DNA from: a virus
Direction: 5' to 3' (one strand)
Length of the DNA stretch: 20,857 bases
Virus record (IMG/VR): IMGVR_UViG_3300025127_000356
Location: 1-20,857 of that record
Each line of letters opens with the position of its first letter. Position 1 is the first letter of the stretch. Under the pieces are notes generated by a model. That model did not search any database, was not told where the DNA came from, and worked only from the letters and a program-made list of their open reading frames with translations. The position numbers and the translations under genes were made by a program. Positions 14,316-20,857 of this stretch are shown here, in pieces.

Positions 14316-15965
14316 ATGCAAGACAGATTTCTCATAGGTAAAATATTTAAAGGTAACGAAGTAGCCTACGGCGTCTTTAGACCCGCGAACGAAAAAGATG
14401 AACGCGGAAAAGAACAAGGCGGTCAAGGTTGGGGCCACACTGAACAACTGTCCACTGACACAGAAGTTTGGAAAGGGCATCTAGAGGGCACACAAAGCAT
14501 AGGCACAGTGCCCGTGGATCATGAAGGAGAGTGCCATTGGGGTTGCATAGACATAGACACCTACAAAAATTTTAATCATGTGCATTTAATTAAAAGTATA
14601 ACAAGGGCAAAACTTCCCTTTGTGGTTTGTAGGTCAAAGAGCGGCGGAGCTCACGTCTATTGTTTCTTTAAGAATGCAGTCAAAGCAAAAGACTTGCAGA
14701 AAAAATTAAAACAAGCGAGTGCTCTTCTTGGATATAAAGATGCAGAAATTTTTCCAAAACAAAATAAACTATTGAGAGGTCAGACAGGAAACTATGTCAA
14801 CGCTCCGTATTTTAATGAAAAGAATTGTCAGAGGTACGCACTAAAACTAGAGGACAGCGGCTTAAAAATACTGTCTTTAGAAGAATTTTACGCTGAATAT
14901 GAAGAGAAGGCTCTCACAAACATAGACGATTTAAATGTACAGACAGACATAATATTTCCAAAAGGCCCTCCTTGTAATAATTGTATAGCCCTTAATGGAT
15001 GTAGTGAGGGGGGCAGAAATAATTTTTTGTTTAATTGTGCAGTCATGTTGAAAAGAATGCATGAGGAGAGCAAAGAGGACTGGTTGATGGAACTTAGAAA
15101 CATTAACCAAAAATATATCGATACACCACTCAACGAAGTAGAGTTATCTAGAATATATGCGTCAGTGACAGGACACATGGAGCACGAAAATAGACAGGTG
15201 TTGGGAGACAACGTAGAGCTAGAAGAGGCAGACAATTCTAACTACCACTATTTATGTAAGCAAGAACCTATGAGTAGTTTTTGCGACAGGGTCACTTGTA
15301 TGTCAAGGAAGTTTGGCGTTCAACGGACAACGGAAGAGGGCGATGGTTACCCAGTGATTGCGTCCATAGACAAAGTCTATGATGAGCCAATATTTTATTA
15401 CATAACTTTTGAGAACGGTGTTGTGGCTCGGATGGAGGCGGACGATATATTTGAAGAAAAGAATTGGAGAAAAAAAGTTGGACTTATTTTAGATGCAAAG
15501 CCCCCAGGACTTGGTGCGGCTAATTTTGACGATTGGATGCGCACTCAAATGAGAGATCGCATGACACACGTTCAATTGCCAGAAGGTGTCGGTCGATACG
15601 ATAGAATTAAACAATCTATAAACGATTGGTTTACCGGTACAGGAGCAGGGGACGACAATACAAGTTTATTAAAAGGGTCTTCATGGTATGATGAAAAAAA
15701 GAAAGTAATTTATTTTAAGTATTCGGATTTATATAGCGCTTTAGTTTCTGTCAAAGCTATACGAGAAACTCCGAAAGAATCTTCAACGCTCATGGACTTT
15801 TTAAAAAGACCGGCAGAGGGAGACAACCCAGGCCTTGGTGCAACACAAGCCAGATTAAATATTGGGGGCAAAACAAAGTTTGCTTGGGCCATCAAAGAAG
15901 AAAATTTAAATTTAGAACAGGCAGAACTTGAGCCAAAAGAAATTATTAAGGAGGAACCACTATGA
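14316..15965 (+). CDS. Archaeo-eukaryotic-type (TOTE-like) DNA primase
   Basis: A 549-residue protein with the archaeo-eukaryotic primase (AEP) motifs in order: CIDID with metal-binding Asp79 and Asp81; KSGGAHVYCFF with His113; and EIFPKQNKLLRGQTGNYVNA at about 145-164, the signature of TOTE-type AEP domains. A Cys-rich PriCT-like element (CNNCIALNGCSEGGRNNF, about 219-236) and a second one (CKQEPMSSFCDRVTCMSRKF, about 314-333) may bind zinc or an iron-sulfur cluster. The rest (about 340-549) is unassigned and replaces the helicase domain that is fused in TOTE proteins. It should make primers for the phage polymerase. The ribosome-binding site is weak (GGTGA, five bases before ATG 14316). The gene overlaps the next one by 4 bases, where GGAGG precedes that start. 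Confidence 0.85.
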   Translation: MQDRFLIGKIFKGNEVAYGVFRPANEKDERGKEQGGQGWGHTEQLSTDTEVWKGHLEGTQSIGTVPVDHEGECHWGCIDIDTYKNFNHVHLIKSITRAKLPFVVCRSKSGGAHVYCFFKNAVKAKDLQKKLKQASALLGYKDAEIFPKQNKLLRGQTGNYVNAPYFNEKNCQRYALKLEDSGLKILSLEEFYAEYEEKALTNIDDLNVQTDIIFPKGPPCNNCIALNGCSEGGRNNFLFNCAVMLKRMHEESKEDWLMELRNINQKYIDTPLNEVELSRIYASVTGHMEHENRQVLGDNVELEEADNSNYHYLCKQEPMSSFCDRVTCMSRKFGVQRTTEEGDGYPVIASIDKVYDEPIFYYITFENGVVARMEADDIFEEKNWRKKVGLILDAKPPGLGAANFDDWMRTQMRDRMTHVQLPEGVGRYDRIKQSINDWFTGTGAGDDNTSLLKGSSWYDEKKKVIYFKYSDLYSALVSVKAIRETPKESSTLMDFLKRPAEGDNPGLGATQARLNIGGKTKFAWAIKEENLNLEQAELEPKEIIKEEPL

Positions 15966-17554
15966 GTGTTAAATTAAAAGAGGCAGAAAAAATATTTGGC
16001 CCGCCAGGAACAGGGAAAACAAGACGACTAATCACTAAAGTTAGTTGGCTAATCAATGAAAAGAAAATAGATCCAGGAGACATTTGTTACATAACATTTA
16101 CAAACAAAGGCATTGATGAAGTTCGAGAAAGATTAAAAGTCACAAAACAGACAGATGGTTATGATTCATTTGCAACGATCCACGGACTATGCAACGGATT
16201 TTTAAAAGGTAAAGAATCTCGTTTAGTCAAAGAAGCTGATTTTGAATATTGGGCTAAGAAAGAGGACGGCGATCTTAAAAAAGAATTTGGTGGCGACCTA
16301 GATAATAATTTTGTTATACAAGTTTATAACCTTTATCGTGTAGCCAACATTTCTTTGCGAGAAGCATTTACAAAATTAAACGAAAGAAATTATAAGTGGA
16401 ACAGGCTTGAGGGGTATGTAAAGAGTTGGGAATTTTACAAACAAAACAATAAGTTACACGATTTTACTGATCAGATACTCAACGCTTTGGACGTGGATAG
16501 GTTCAAAGAATATAAAGCTGTGTTCTTAGATGAGGCCCAGGACTCCTCCTGGTGTCAATGGCAAGTAATTAAAAAACTTATGGACAAAGGCTCTGTTGAA
16601 TATTTGTATATTGCAGGGGACGATGACCAAGCAATCTTTGATTGGAACGGCGGCGAAGTTAAATATTTTTTAAATGCGTACACTTCTGTTTGTAAATCAA
16701 AAGTTTTAGAGAAGTCATACAGACTAACGAACCAGCACATACATTTTGCAGAACAAATAAGTTCTGACATAAAATACAGACAAGAGAAGGAATATCATTC
16801 TGATCATGAACACTCTGGTGAAATTCATTACACAGATAGATTTTCACAAATTCCTATCAAAGACGGACAGAGCTGGACAATCATGGTGACCGGTTCTTCT
16901 GTCATGTCAGAGTTAAAAGATCTTTTGATACGGCAAAGGGCTTGGTTTGTACAGACAACGGCCAAGGGTTACGTTCATTATCCTGTTGGCGCAAAGATTA
17001 TAGCTGCGTTAAAATGTTTTTTTACTTTGCAAGGAGATAAGTATGTTACGCGATCAGACCTTTTAAATTATAGAACATTGGTCAAACCAAAAAACTTTAA
17101 GCCTAAACAATGGGAGGAGCTCGATCCAGATCAGTTATACAAAGCGCAGGACTTAAAAGATATGTTTGGTCTAGACTTTTCTGTTGATTGGAAAGAGGCG
17201 TTTGCGAATGTAAACAACCCAGAATGGAACAGAAAGAAAAAATATATAATGGATTGCATTGATCAAGGTGTTGATATTTTTGATAAAAAGCCTAAGATAA
17301 AACTTTGTACAATACACAGCATGAAGGGCGGAGAGGACGAAAATACAGTTGTTGTAGGCAACATGGAAATGCCTTTCCATAAAAAGTATAAAAGTTTTGA
17401 TCATGTTGAGAAAGACACAATTAAAAGAATGTTTTATGTTGCATGCACAAGAGCCAAACAAAGGATGTATATTTACATGTGTCCTAGTTTAAAATTTCGT
17501 TTTGATTTTGACAAAATGTACAGAACATACAAAGACAGAAAGGAAGTAGCATAA
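15962..17554 (+). CDS. UvrD/Rep-like superfamily 1A DNA helicase
   Basis: A 530-residue protein with the SF1A motifs: Walker A GPPGTGKT at 13-20, Ia YITFTNKG at about 43-50, II FLDEAQD at about 188-194, III YIAGDDDQAIFDWNGG at about 216-231, V TIHSMKGGEDENTVVV at about 450-465, and VI FYVACTRAKQRMYIY at about 490-504. This set marks an ATP-driven 3'-5' translocase on single-stranded DNA. It is shorter than cellular UvrD (about 720 residues) and lacks a fused nuclease. Since the neighbours are a primase and a polymerase and no ring helicase is seen here, it may be the replicative unwinding motor of this phage, which is inference. GGAGG at about 15951-15955 precedes ATG 15962; the start overlaps the primase stop. 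Confidence 0.92.
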   Translation: MSVKLKEAEKIFGPPGTGKTRRLITKVSWLINEKKIDPGDICYITFTNKGIDEVRERLKVTKQTDGYDSFATIHGLCNGFLKGKESRLVKEADFEYWAKKEDGDLKKEFGGDLDNNFVIQVYNLYRVANISLREAFTKLNERNYKWNRLEGYVKSWEFYKQNNKLHDFTDQILNALDVDRFKEYKAVFLDEAQDSSWCQWQVIKKLMDKGSVEYLYIAGDDDQAIFDWNGGEVKYFLNAYTSVCKSKVLEKSYRLTNQHIHFAEQISSDIKYRQEKEYHSDHEHSGEIHYTDRFSQIPIKDGQSWTIMVTGSSVMSELKDLLIRQRAWFVQTTAKGYVHYPVGAKIIAALKCFFTLQGDKYVTRSDLLNYRTLVKPKNFKPKQWEELDPDQLYKAQDLKDMFGLDFSVDWKEAFANVNNPEWNRKKKYIMDCIDQGVDIFDKKPKIKLCTIHSMKGGEDENTVVVGNMEMPFHKKYKSFDHVEKDTIKRMFYVACTRAKQRMYIYMCPSLKFRFDFDKMYRTYKDRKEVA

Positions 17555-17787
17555 TGGGATGGAGAGATGTGCAAGTCGATGGTGCTCACTACAAAGCTTT
17601 GAGCATACAACCCACAGATTATATTGTAAAAAATAAGTTGGGTTGGAGAGAGGGCAACATTGTTAAATACATAACTCGTCACTCTGAAAAAGGAAAAGCA
17701 AAAGACGTTAGAAAGATAATACATTTCGCTTTAATGATTTTGGAGGATGAGTATGGAGAAGAATACCAAATTAAATCTGTGGACTGA
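17554..17787 (+). CDS. DUF3310 family protein
   Basis: A 77-residue protein showing the DUF3310 pattern: a 'HYKALSIQPTDYIVKNKLGW' start, then GNIVKYITRH, a Lys-rich stretch (SEKGKAKDVRKI) and a helical IIHFALMILEDE end. The family is small, helical and very common beside phage replication genes. Some members are labelled nucleotide kinase without good support, and no Walker motif is present here. ATG 17554 overlaps the helicase stop and follows AAAGGAAG. The 3' part overlaps the polymerase gene by 35 bases and contains that gene's ribosome-binding site. Confidence 0.83.
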   Translation: MGWRDVQVDGAHYKALSIQPTDYIVKNKLGWREGNIVKYITRHSEKGKAKDVRKIIHFALMILEDEYGEEYQIKSVD

Positions 17788-19654
17788 GTGGATGTTTGAA
17801 GAAAATTTTCCAGATTTGTCACAAGAAAAATATCTCGCGGTTGACTTAGAGACCTGTGATACAAAACTATTAACTCACGGGTCTGGTTGGGCGACAGGTA
17901 ACGGGTATGTAACAGGATTTGCGTTAGCTACAAAAGACTGGCAGGCGTACTATCCAATAGCTCATGAGAAGGGCCGAAACATGGATCCGGACAAAGTCAT
18001 TCCTTGGATTAAAAAGACACTGTCCTACAACATGCCTAAAATATTTCACAATGCCTCCTATGATATAGGTTGGCTAAGACACATGGGCATAACCGTCAAT
18101 GGTACTATACACGACACCATGATTTCAAGTGCTTTAATAGATGAAAATAGATTTTCGTTTACTTTGAATAGTTTAGCTAAAGATAAATTAGGTACCACAA
18201 AGAACGAGGACGAGCTTATAGCGTATGCTCAAAGCGCAGGTATCGATCCAAAGAAAGAAATGTATAAAGTGCCTGCTCTATATGTAGGACATTACGCGGA
18301 ACAAGATGCACGGCTCACGTACGATTTGTTTTTTTATAATCAAAAACAAATAGACGAACAAGGTCTCGAGCAGATATATGATCTTGAGACCAGACTACAG
18401 CCTTGCTTGATTGACATGAGGGCAAAAGGCGTAAGAGTTGACTTGGAAGCAGCACAAAGAGCAAAAAAAGATTTAATTATTGATGAAGAGGCCGCGTTGT
18501 TTCAGATAAAAAAGTTATCTGGTGTTGATGTAAATGTTTGGGCGGCGGCTTCTGTTGCTAAAGCGTTTGACAAAATGAACATTACATACGACAGGACAGC
18601 TACAGGCAAGCCAAGCTTTACTAAAAACTTTTTGGTAAAGCATAAATCAGATCTTGCACAATTGGTCATAAAAGCCAGGGAATCAAACAAAGCACACACA
18701 ACATTTATTGACAGCATCATGCGTCACCAGCACAATGGACGGATACATTCTGAGATACATCAAATGAGAAGCGATGACAAAGGCACAGTGACCGGTCGAT
18801 TTAGTTACAGCAACCCAAACTTACAGCAGATTCCTGCCAGGAATAAAGAAATTAAGAATAAGATCCGTTCTTTGTTTATACCAGAAGAGGGCAAGAAGTG
18901 GGGGAGCTTTGACTATTCACAGCAGGAGCCACGAATGGTGGTGCATTTTGCAGAGAGAGTTAACGAAGCGGACGGTTTTACGTATGAATCAAAACGACCG
19001 AGCATGGATACAAAGCATTTTATTCAAGGGTACAAGTCAGGCGACGCAGACTTTCACGATATGGTTGCAGAGATGGCGAACATAGAAAGGTCGGCGGCTA
19101 AAACAATCAACCTTGGTTTGTTTTATGGCATGGGTCGAGGTAAACTAAAAGAAACTTTAGGCATTAATGATGAGACAGCCGAAATATTAATTAATGATTA
19201 CAATGATAAAGTTCCGTTCGTTAAACAGTTATCACAGCGCGCGATGGAGTCGATGGAGAGTAAGGGTTATGTGACCACGGTCTACGGCCGACGGTGCCGT
19301 TCTTTTGGTTTCGTTCCTATTAGATGGGGCGTCTCTGGTTTTTATAAGACAGAGAAAGAGGCCGAGGACGCGTTAGGCAAGTATGGCTATAAAAAAGCAT
19401 ACACATACAAAGCATTAAACAAATTAATTCAAGGATCGTCCGCCGATCAGACAAAGAAAGCAATGGTAGACTTGTACGAACAAGATGGTATCATACCTCA
19501 CATACAAGTTCATGATGAACTTAACATATCTATTGAAGGTAAAGAACAAGCTGAAAGGATCATTAAGGTTATGGAGCATTGCATTAAACTCAACGTACCA
19601 AGTAAAGTTGATTGTGAGATCGCAGACAACTGGGGTGATGCAAAAGGTTCGTGA
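17753..19654 (+). CDS. Family A DNA polymerase with 3'-5' exonuclease (Leu762 type)
   Basis: A 633-residue protein from ATG 17753, chosen because GGAGG at 17742-17746 lies six bases upstream; the in-frame ATG 17747 touches that site directly. The proofreading domain is intact: ExoI VDLET (Asp31, Glu33), ExoII NASYD (Asn100 to Asp104) and ExoIII YAEQD (Tyr181, Asp185). The polymerase domain has motif A FDYSQQEPR (Asp387), motif B with Arg446, Lys450 and Tyr458, and motif C VHDEL (Asp588, Glu589). The residue aligned with Phe762 of E. coli Pol I is Leu454 (codon 19112-19114). This residue affects nucleotide selection and speed versus accuracy. There is no 5'-3' exonuclease domain. It replicates the phage genome, probably with the primase and helicase encoded just upstream. 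Confidence 0.95.
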   Translation: MEKNTKLNLWTEWMFEENFPDLSQEKYLAVDLETCDTKLLTHGSGWATGNGYVTGFALATKDWQAYYPIAHEKGRNMDPDKVIPWIKKTLSYNMPKIFHNASYDIGWLRHMGITVNGTIHDTMISSALIDENRFSFTLNSLAKDKLGTTKNEDELIAYAQSAGIDPKKEMYKVPALYVGHYAEQDARLTYDLFFYNQKQIDEQGLEQIYDLETRLQPCLIDMRAKGVRVDLEAAQRAKKDLIIDEEAALFQIKKLSGVDVNVWAAASVAKAFDKMNITYDRTATGKPSFTKNFLVKHKSDLAQLVIKARESNKAHTTFIDSIMRHQHNGRIHSEIHQMRSDDKGTVTGRFSYSNPNLQQIPARNKEIKNKIRSLFIPEEGKKWGSFDYSQQEPRMVVHFAERVNEADGFTYESKRPSMDTKHFIQGYKSGDADFHDMVAEMANIERSAAKTINLGLFYGMGRGKLKETLGINDETAEILINDYNDKVPFVKQLSQRAMESMESKGYVTTVYGRRCRSFGFVPIRWGVSGFYKTEKEAEDALGKYGYKKAYTYKALNKLIQGSSADQTKKAMVDLYEQDGIIPHIQVHDELNISIEGKEQAERIIKVMEHCIKLNVPSKVDCEIADNWGDAKGS

Positions 19655-19944
19655 CCGACGACAACATTATATATTTTTCACTGTGTCCAGGGTGCAATAA
19701 GATGACGACGATGAAACCTTATGGCAAAAAGAAAAATATTTTTTACTGTCAGCATTGTAAGACACAATACAAACAGCACATCAACGGCAAGATTGTGTAC
19801 ATACCTTTGCATGTTGCTGATTTATTAGAGCAAACAATCAAAGATCATTATAAGAACAACCCAGATGCAGAGCCAGAAGCAGAGTTAAATTTTTCAATAG
19901 ATTTTGAGCCTGATATAGATTTTGACCCGGACGAGACTACTTAA
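19651..19944 (+). CDS. Zinc-ribbon protein with acidic tail
   Basis: A 97-residue protein from GTG 19651, whose first base is followed by the polymerase stop TGA (4-base overlap); AAAGG lies about five bases upstream. Cys12 and Cys15 (CPGC) with Cys33 and Cys36 (CQHC) form a four-cysteine zinc ribbon separated by 17 residues. The middle (about 45-70) is probably helical, and the tail (about 72-97) is strongly acidic (SIDFEPDIDFDPDETT). A ribbon plus acidic tail suits a protein-protein or nucleic-acid adaptor, for example acting on polymerase or transcription. No specific family is recognised. Its stop overlaps the convergent TSCPD gene by 8 bases. Confidence 0.7.
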   Translation: MTDDNIIYFSLCPGCNKMTTMKPYGKKKNIFYCQHCKTQYKQHINGKIVYIPLHVADLLEQTIKDHYKNNPDAEPEAELNFSIDFEPDIDFDPDETT

Positions 19945-20242
19945 TATCTTTTATGTGATCAAGCATCAGACCTACAACAGTTGAGGGTCTTCCATCTGAA
20001 TGATACGTTGCGCAAGAAACCAACTCTTCAAGAGGTGTTCCGTGTTGCAAAGCAACAGATACAAGGCGGCCTATTTCTGTAAGAATATCAAAGCGTTCCG
20101 TGCCAGACTTGCCTCCACCATTGATCCAAACTTCTTTTATCTTGTTGTCTGAGAAGGACATAGTAATTACATACGGCATGCCGTTTGCGTCTCTTATGGT
20201 TTCTTTATAACAAGGTCTGTGGTCTTCTAGTTCCTGTCGCAT
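19937..20242 (-). CDS. Stand-alone TSCPD-domain protein
   Basis: A 101-residue protein on the minus strand. ATG 20242 is preceded by a good ribosome-binding site, AAAGG, six bases upstream. The sequence matches the TSCPD domain pattern: a beta start (YVITMSFSDNKIKEVWINGG), then a Gly turn, then the helix FDILTEIGRLVSVALQHGTP, LEELVSCATY and a final helix VVGLMLDHI. This domain normally forms the C-terminal part of class II (B12-dependent) ribonucleotide reductases. Here it stands alone, with no reductase gene in the window. It could regulate or complement a reductase encoded elsewhere, or work on its own; both are inference. Its stop (TAG 19939-19937) overlaps the convergent zinc-ribbon gene. 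Confidence 0.75.
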   Translation of the reverse strand: MRQELEDHRPCYKETIRDANGMPYVITMSFSDNKIKEVWINGGGKSGTERFDILTEIGRLVSVALQHGTPLEELVSCATYHSDGRPSTVVGLMLDHIKDIK

Positions 20243-20244
20243 AT

Positions 20245-20295
20245 TGTACCTTTCTTGTTGACAATTTATTAGAATCTACTATATCTTGGGGTACA
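20245..20295. repeat. Inverted TGTACC/GGTACA pair flanking the promoter
   Basis: TGTACC at 20245-20250 and its inverse GGTACA at 20290-20295 flank the predicted promoter with 39 bases between them. The wider arms (20241-20250 and 20290-20299) agree at eight of ten positions. The right arm covers the expected transcription start and the left one sits at the start codon of the TSCPD gene. It could be a pair of operator half-sites, but chance is not excluded. Confidence 0.25.
20258..20285 (+). promoter_or_regulatory. Predicted sigma70-type promoter
   Basis: A perfect -35 box TTGACA at 20258-20263 is followed after 16 bases by TATATC at 20280-20285 (four of six bases of TATAAT). Transcription would begin near 20292. 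It lies in the short gap between the leftward TSCPD gene and the rightward coiled-coil mini-gene, and would drive the latter, the ribbon-helix-helix gene and the exonuclease gene. Confidence 0.5.
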
Positions 20296-20320
20296 TTACA
20301 ACAAAATATGGAGGGTTTCC

Positions 20321-20500
20321 ATGATTTTAGAGGATGATTTTCCAGTGCATAGTTTCGTACTGGCCGGTGAAGCCGCAAGTTTGAAAAGTAAAGTTGATCT
20401 TTTAGAGCAACAGAACAAACAGCTTCGAGATCAAGTAAAAGAACTTGAAGTTTGTTTAGAACAAGCTGTCGGTCCCGTCCGCTATCAGAATGCTCTGTAA
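20321..20500 (+). CDS. 59-residue coiled-coil mini-protein
   Basis: A small gene with a near-perfect ribosome-binding site, GGAGGG at 20310-20315, five bases before the ATG, and a promoter about 30 bases upstream of it. The protein starts MILEDDFPVHSFVLAGEAAS. Residues about 18-50 form a heptad-like coiled coil (LKSKVDLLEQQNKQLRDQV, then KELEVCLEQA). It ends GPVRYQNAL. It would probably form a dimer or bind a partner by that helix. The function is unknown. It heads the operon with the ribbon-helix-helix protein and the exonuclease, from which it is separated by 26 bases. Confidence 0.68.
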   Translation: MILEDDFPVHSFVLAGEAASLKSKVDLLEQQNKQLRDQVKELEVCLEQAVGPVRYQNAL

Positions 20501-20526
20501 AATATAAAAAATAGAAAGGTAAAAGA

Positions 20527-20709
20527 ATGCCCGACATTCGGAAGTACAGTTCTGTCTCTGTGAATAAAAAGACATACAAGGAGCTCGTGGCTGTGGCTGA
20601 AGCTTTAACGGACAAACTTGGTATAGACATGTCTATTTCTAAAACAATAGAACATCTCGCTACACAAAAAGCAAAGCAGTTAAAGTTGAATGGCCATTCA
20701 GAATCTTAA
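20527..20709 (+). CDS. Ribbon-helix-helix-like small DNA-binding protein
   Basis: A 60-residue protein with the layout of a CopG/Arc-type repressor: an N-terminal strand (KYSSVSV, about 6-12), a first helix (KKTYKELVAVAEALTDKL, about 14-31), then a turn and a second helix beginning at SISKTIEHLATQKAKQL (about 36-52). Such proteins dimerise and place the paired strands in the DNA major groove. ATG 20527 follows AAAGG by seven bases. The likely role is transcription control of phage genes, possibly its own operon through the TGTACC sites near 20245-20295; both are inference. The next gene starts inside its 3' end. Confidence 0.6.
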   Translation: MPDIRKYSSVSVNKKTYKELVAVAEALTDKLGIDMSISKTIEHLATQKAKQLKLNGHSES

Positions 20710-20857
20710 ATCTTTAATTACAGAAAGGTATCCCTATGCTGAAGTTCGTCGTAAAAAAGTTAATGGAAAGCGTTACTATGAAGGACAGAATAAGCTTCTT
20801 CCCTCAGTTACGACTATACTCTCAGCTAGTAAGTCAGAAGAAGACGAGAAAGGTCTC
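20690..20857 (+). CDS. PD-(D/E)XK exonuclease (Cas4/RecB-like), 3' truncated
   Basis: An open frame starting at ATG 20690 and running off the window; 56 residues are visible. The N-terminus MAIQNLKSLITERYPYAEVR is followed by RYYEGQNKLLPSVTTIL. The LPSVTTIL segment is characteristic of the start of phage exonucleases of the PD-(D/E)XK/Cas4-like group, which process DNA ends for replication or recombination. The catalytic Asp, Glu and Lys lie further on and are not in the window. The start overlaps the ribbon-helix-helix gene by 20 bases and lacks a strong ribosome-binding site, which suggests translational coupling. Confidence 0.6.
   Translation, partial: MAIQNLKSLITERYPYAEVRRKKVNGKRYYEGQNKLLPSVTTILSASKSEEDEKGL

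Noticed and set aside
14048-14480. Minus-strand open frames covering the terminator and primase start
   Set aside because: They cross a strong terminator and are antisense to well-supported genes; no motif is seen.
17554-17787. DUF3310 protein as a nucleotide kinase
   Set aside because: Some relatives carry that label, but no Walker A motif or kinase signature is present in the 77 residues.
20205-20630. Minus-strand open frame of 141 codons
   Set aside because: It is antisense to the promoter, the coiled-coil mini-gene and the regulator gene, all of which have better signals; the product has no recognisable motif.
1-20857. tRNA genes, CRISPR arrays, insertion sequences or attachment sites
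   Set aside because: No cloverleaf-like segments, regularly spaced repeats, transposase or integrase motifs were found when reading both strands.

Overview
The window looks like part of the genome of a tailed bacteriophage, most likely a short-tailed (podovirus-type) marine phage of the kind known from SAR11, SAR116 or Roseobacter hosts. The evidence is the A+T-rich sequence, genes packed with stop/start overlaps of 1 to 4 bases, a P22 gp10-like head-completion protein, a giant virion protein of about 1400 residues, and a phage family A DNA polymerase. The host assignment is inference from general resemblance; nothing in the sequence names a host. No tRNA, rRNA, CRISPR array, insertion sequence, integrase, terminase, portal, capsid gene, phage RNA polymerase or recognisable endolysin lies in the window.

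Layout. (1) Positions 1-9879, plus strand: the late virion module. It runs from a 5'-truncated head-completion/tail-hub protein through a 38-residue Cys-rich mini-gene, a 72-residue unknown and a two-repeat beta-rich protein. Then come a Gly-rich protein ending in a DDVPA...NEFVM motif, a Gln/Ala-rich virion protein, a 549-codon protein with two GGRV-type motifs and the giant internal virion protein. (2) 9876-10685: three small genes, two with one clear membrane segment each, in the usual position of a lysis cassette. (3) 10686-12512, minus strand: a SNF2-family ATPase followed in the same frame by a small PD-(D/E)XK nuclease, driven by a promoter overlapping a plus-strand one near 12540. (4) 12581-14272, plus: three conserved phage proteins of the replication module, ended by a textbook intrinsic terminator. 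(5) 14316-19944, plus: archaeo-eukaryotic-type (TOTE-like) primase, UvrD/Rep-like SF1 helicase, DUF3310 protein, family A DNA polymerase and a zinc-ribbon protein. (6) 19937-20242, minus: a stand-alone TSCPD-domain protein. (7) From 20258, plus: a consensus-like promoter, a 59-residue coiled-coil mini-gene, a ribbon-helix-helix-like regulator and the start of a PD-(D/E)XK (Cas4/RecB-like) exonuclease cut off by the window edge.

Working together: the replication half encodes primer synthesis (AEP primase), unwinding (UvrD-like and SNF2-like motors), synthesis and proofreading (PolA) and DNA processing (two PD-(D/E)XK proteins). The polymerase carries Leu at the position equivalent to E. coli Pol I Phe762, the variant reported as abundant in marine viruses. 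The primase is not of the DnaG or T7 gp4 type, and no ring helicase is visible here. The most interesting points are the in-frame helicase-stop-nuclease arrangement without an ATG, the overlapping divergent promoters, the terminator ten bases before the primase start, and a recurring Gly-Gly motif in successive virion proteins.
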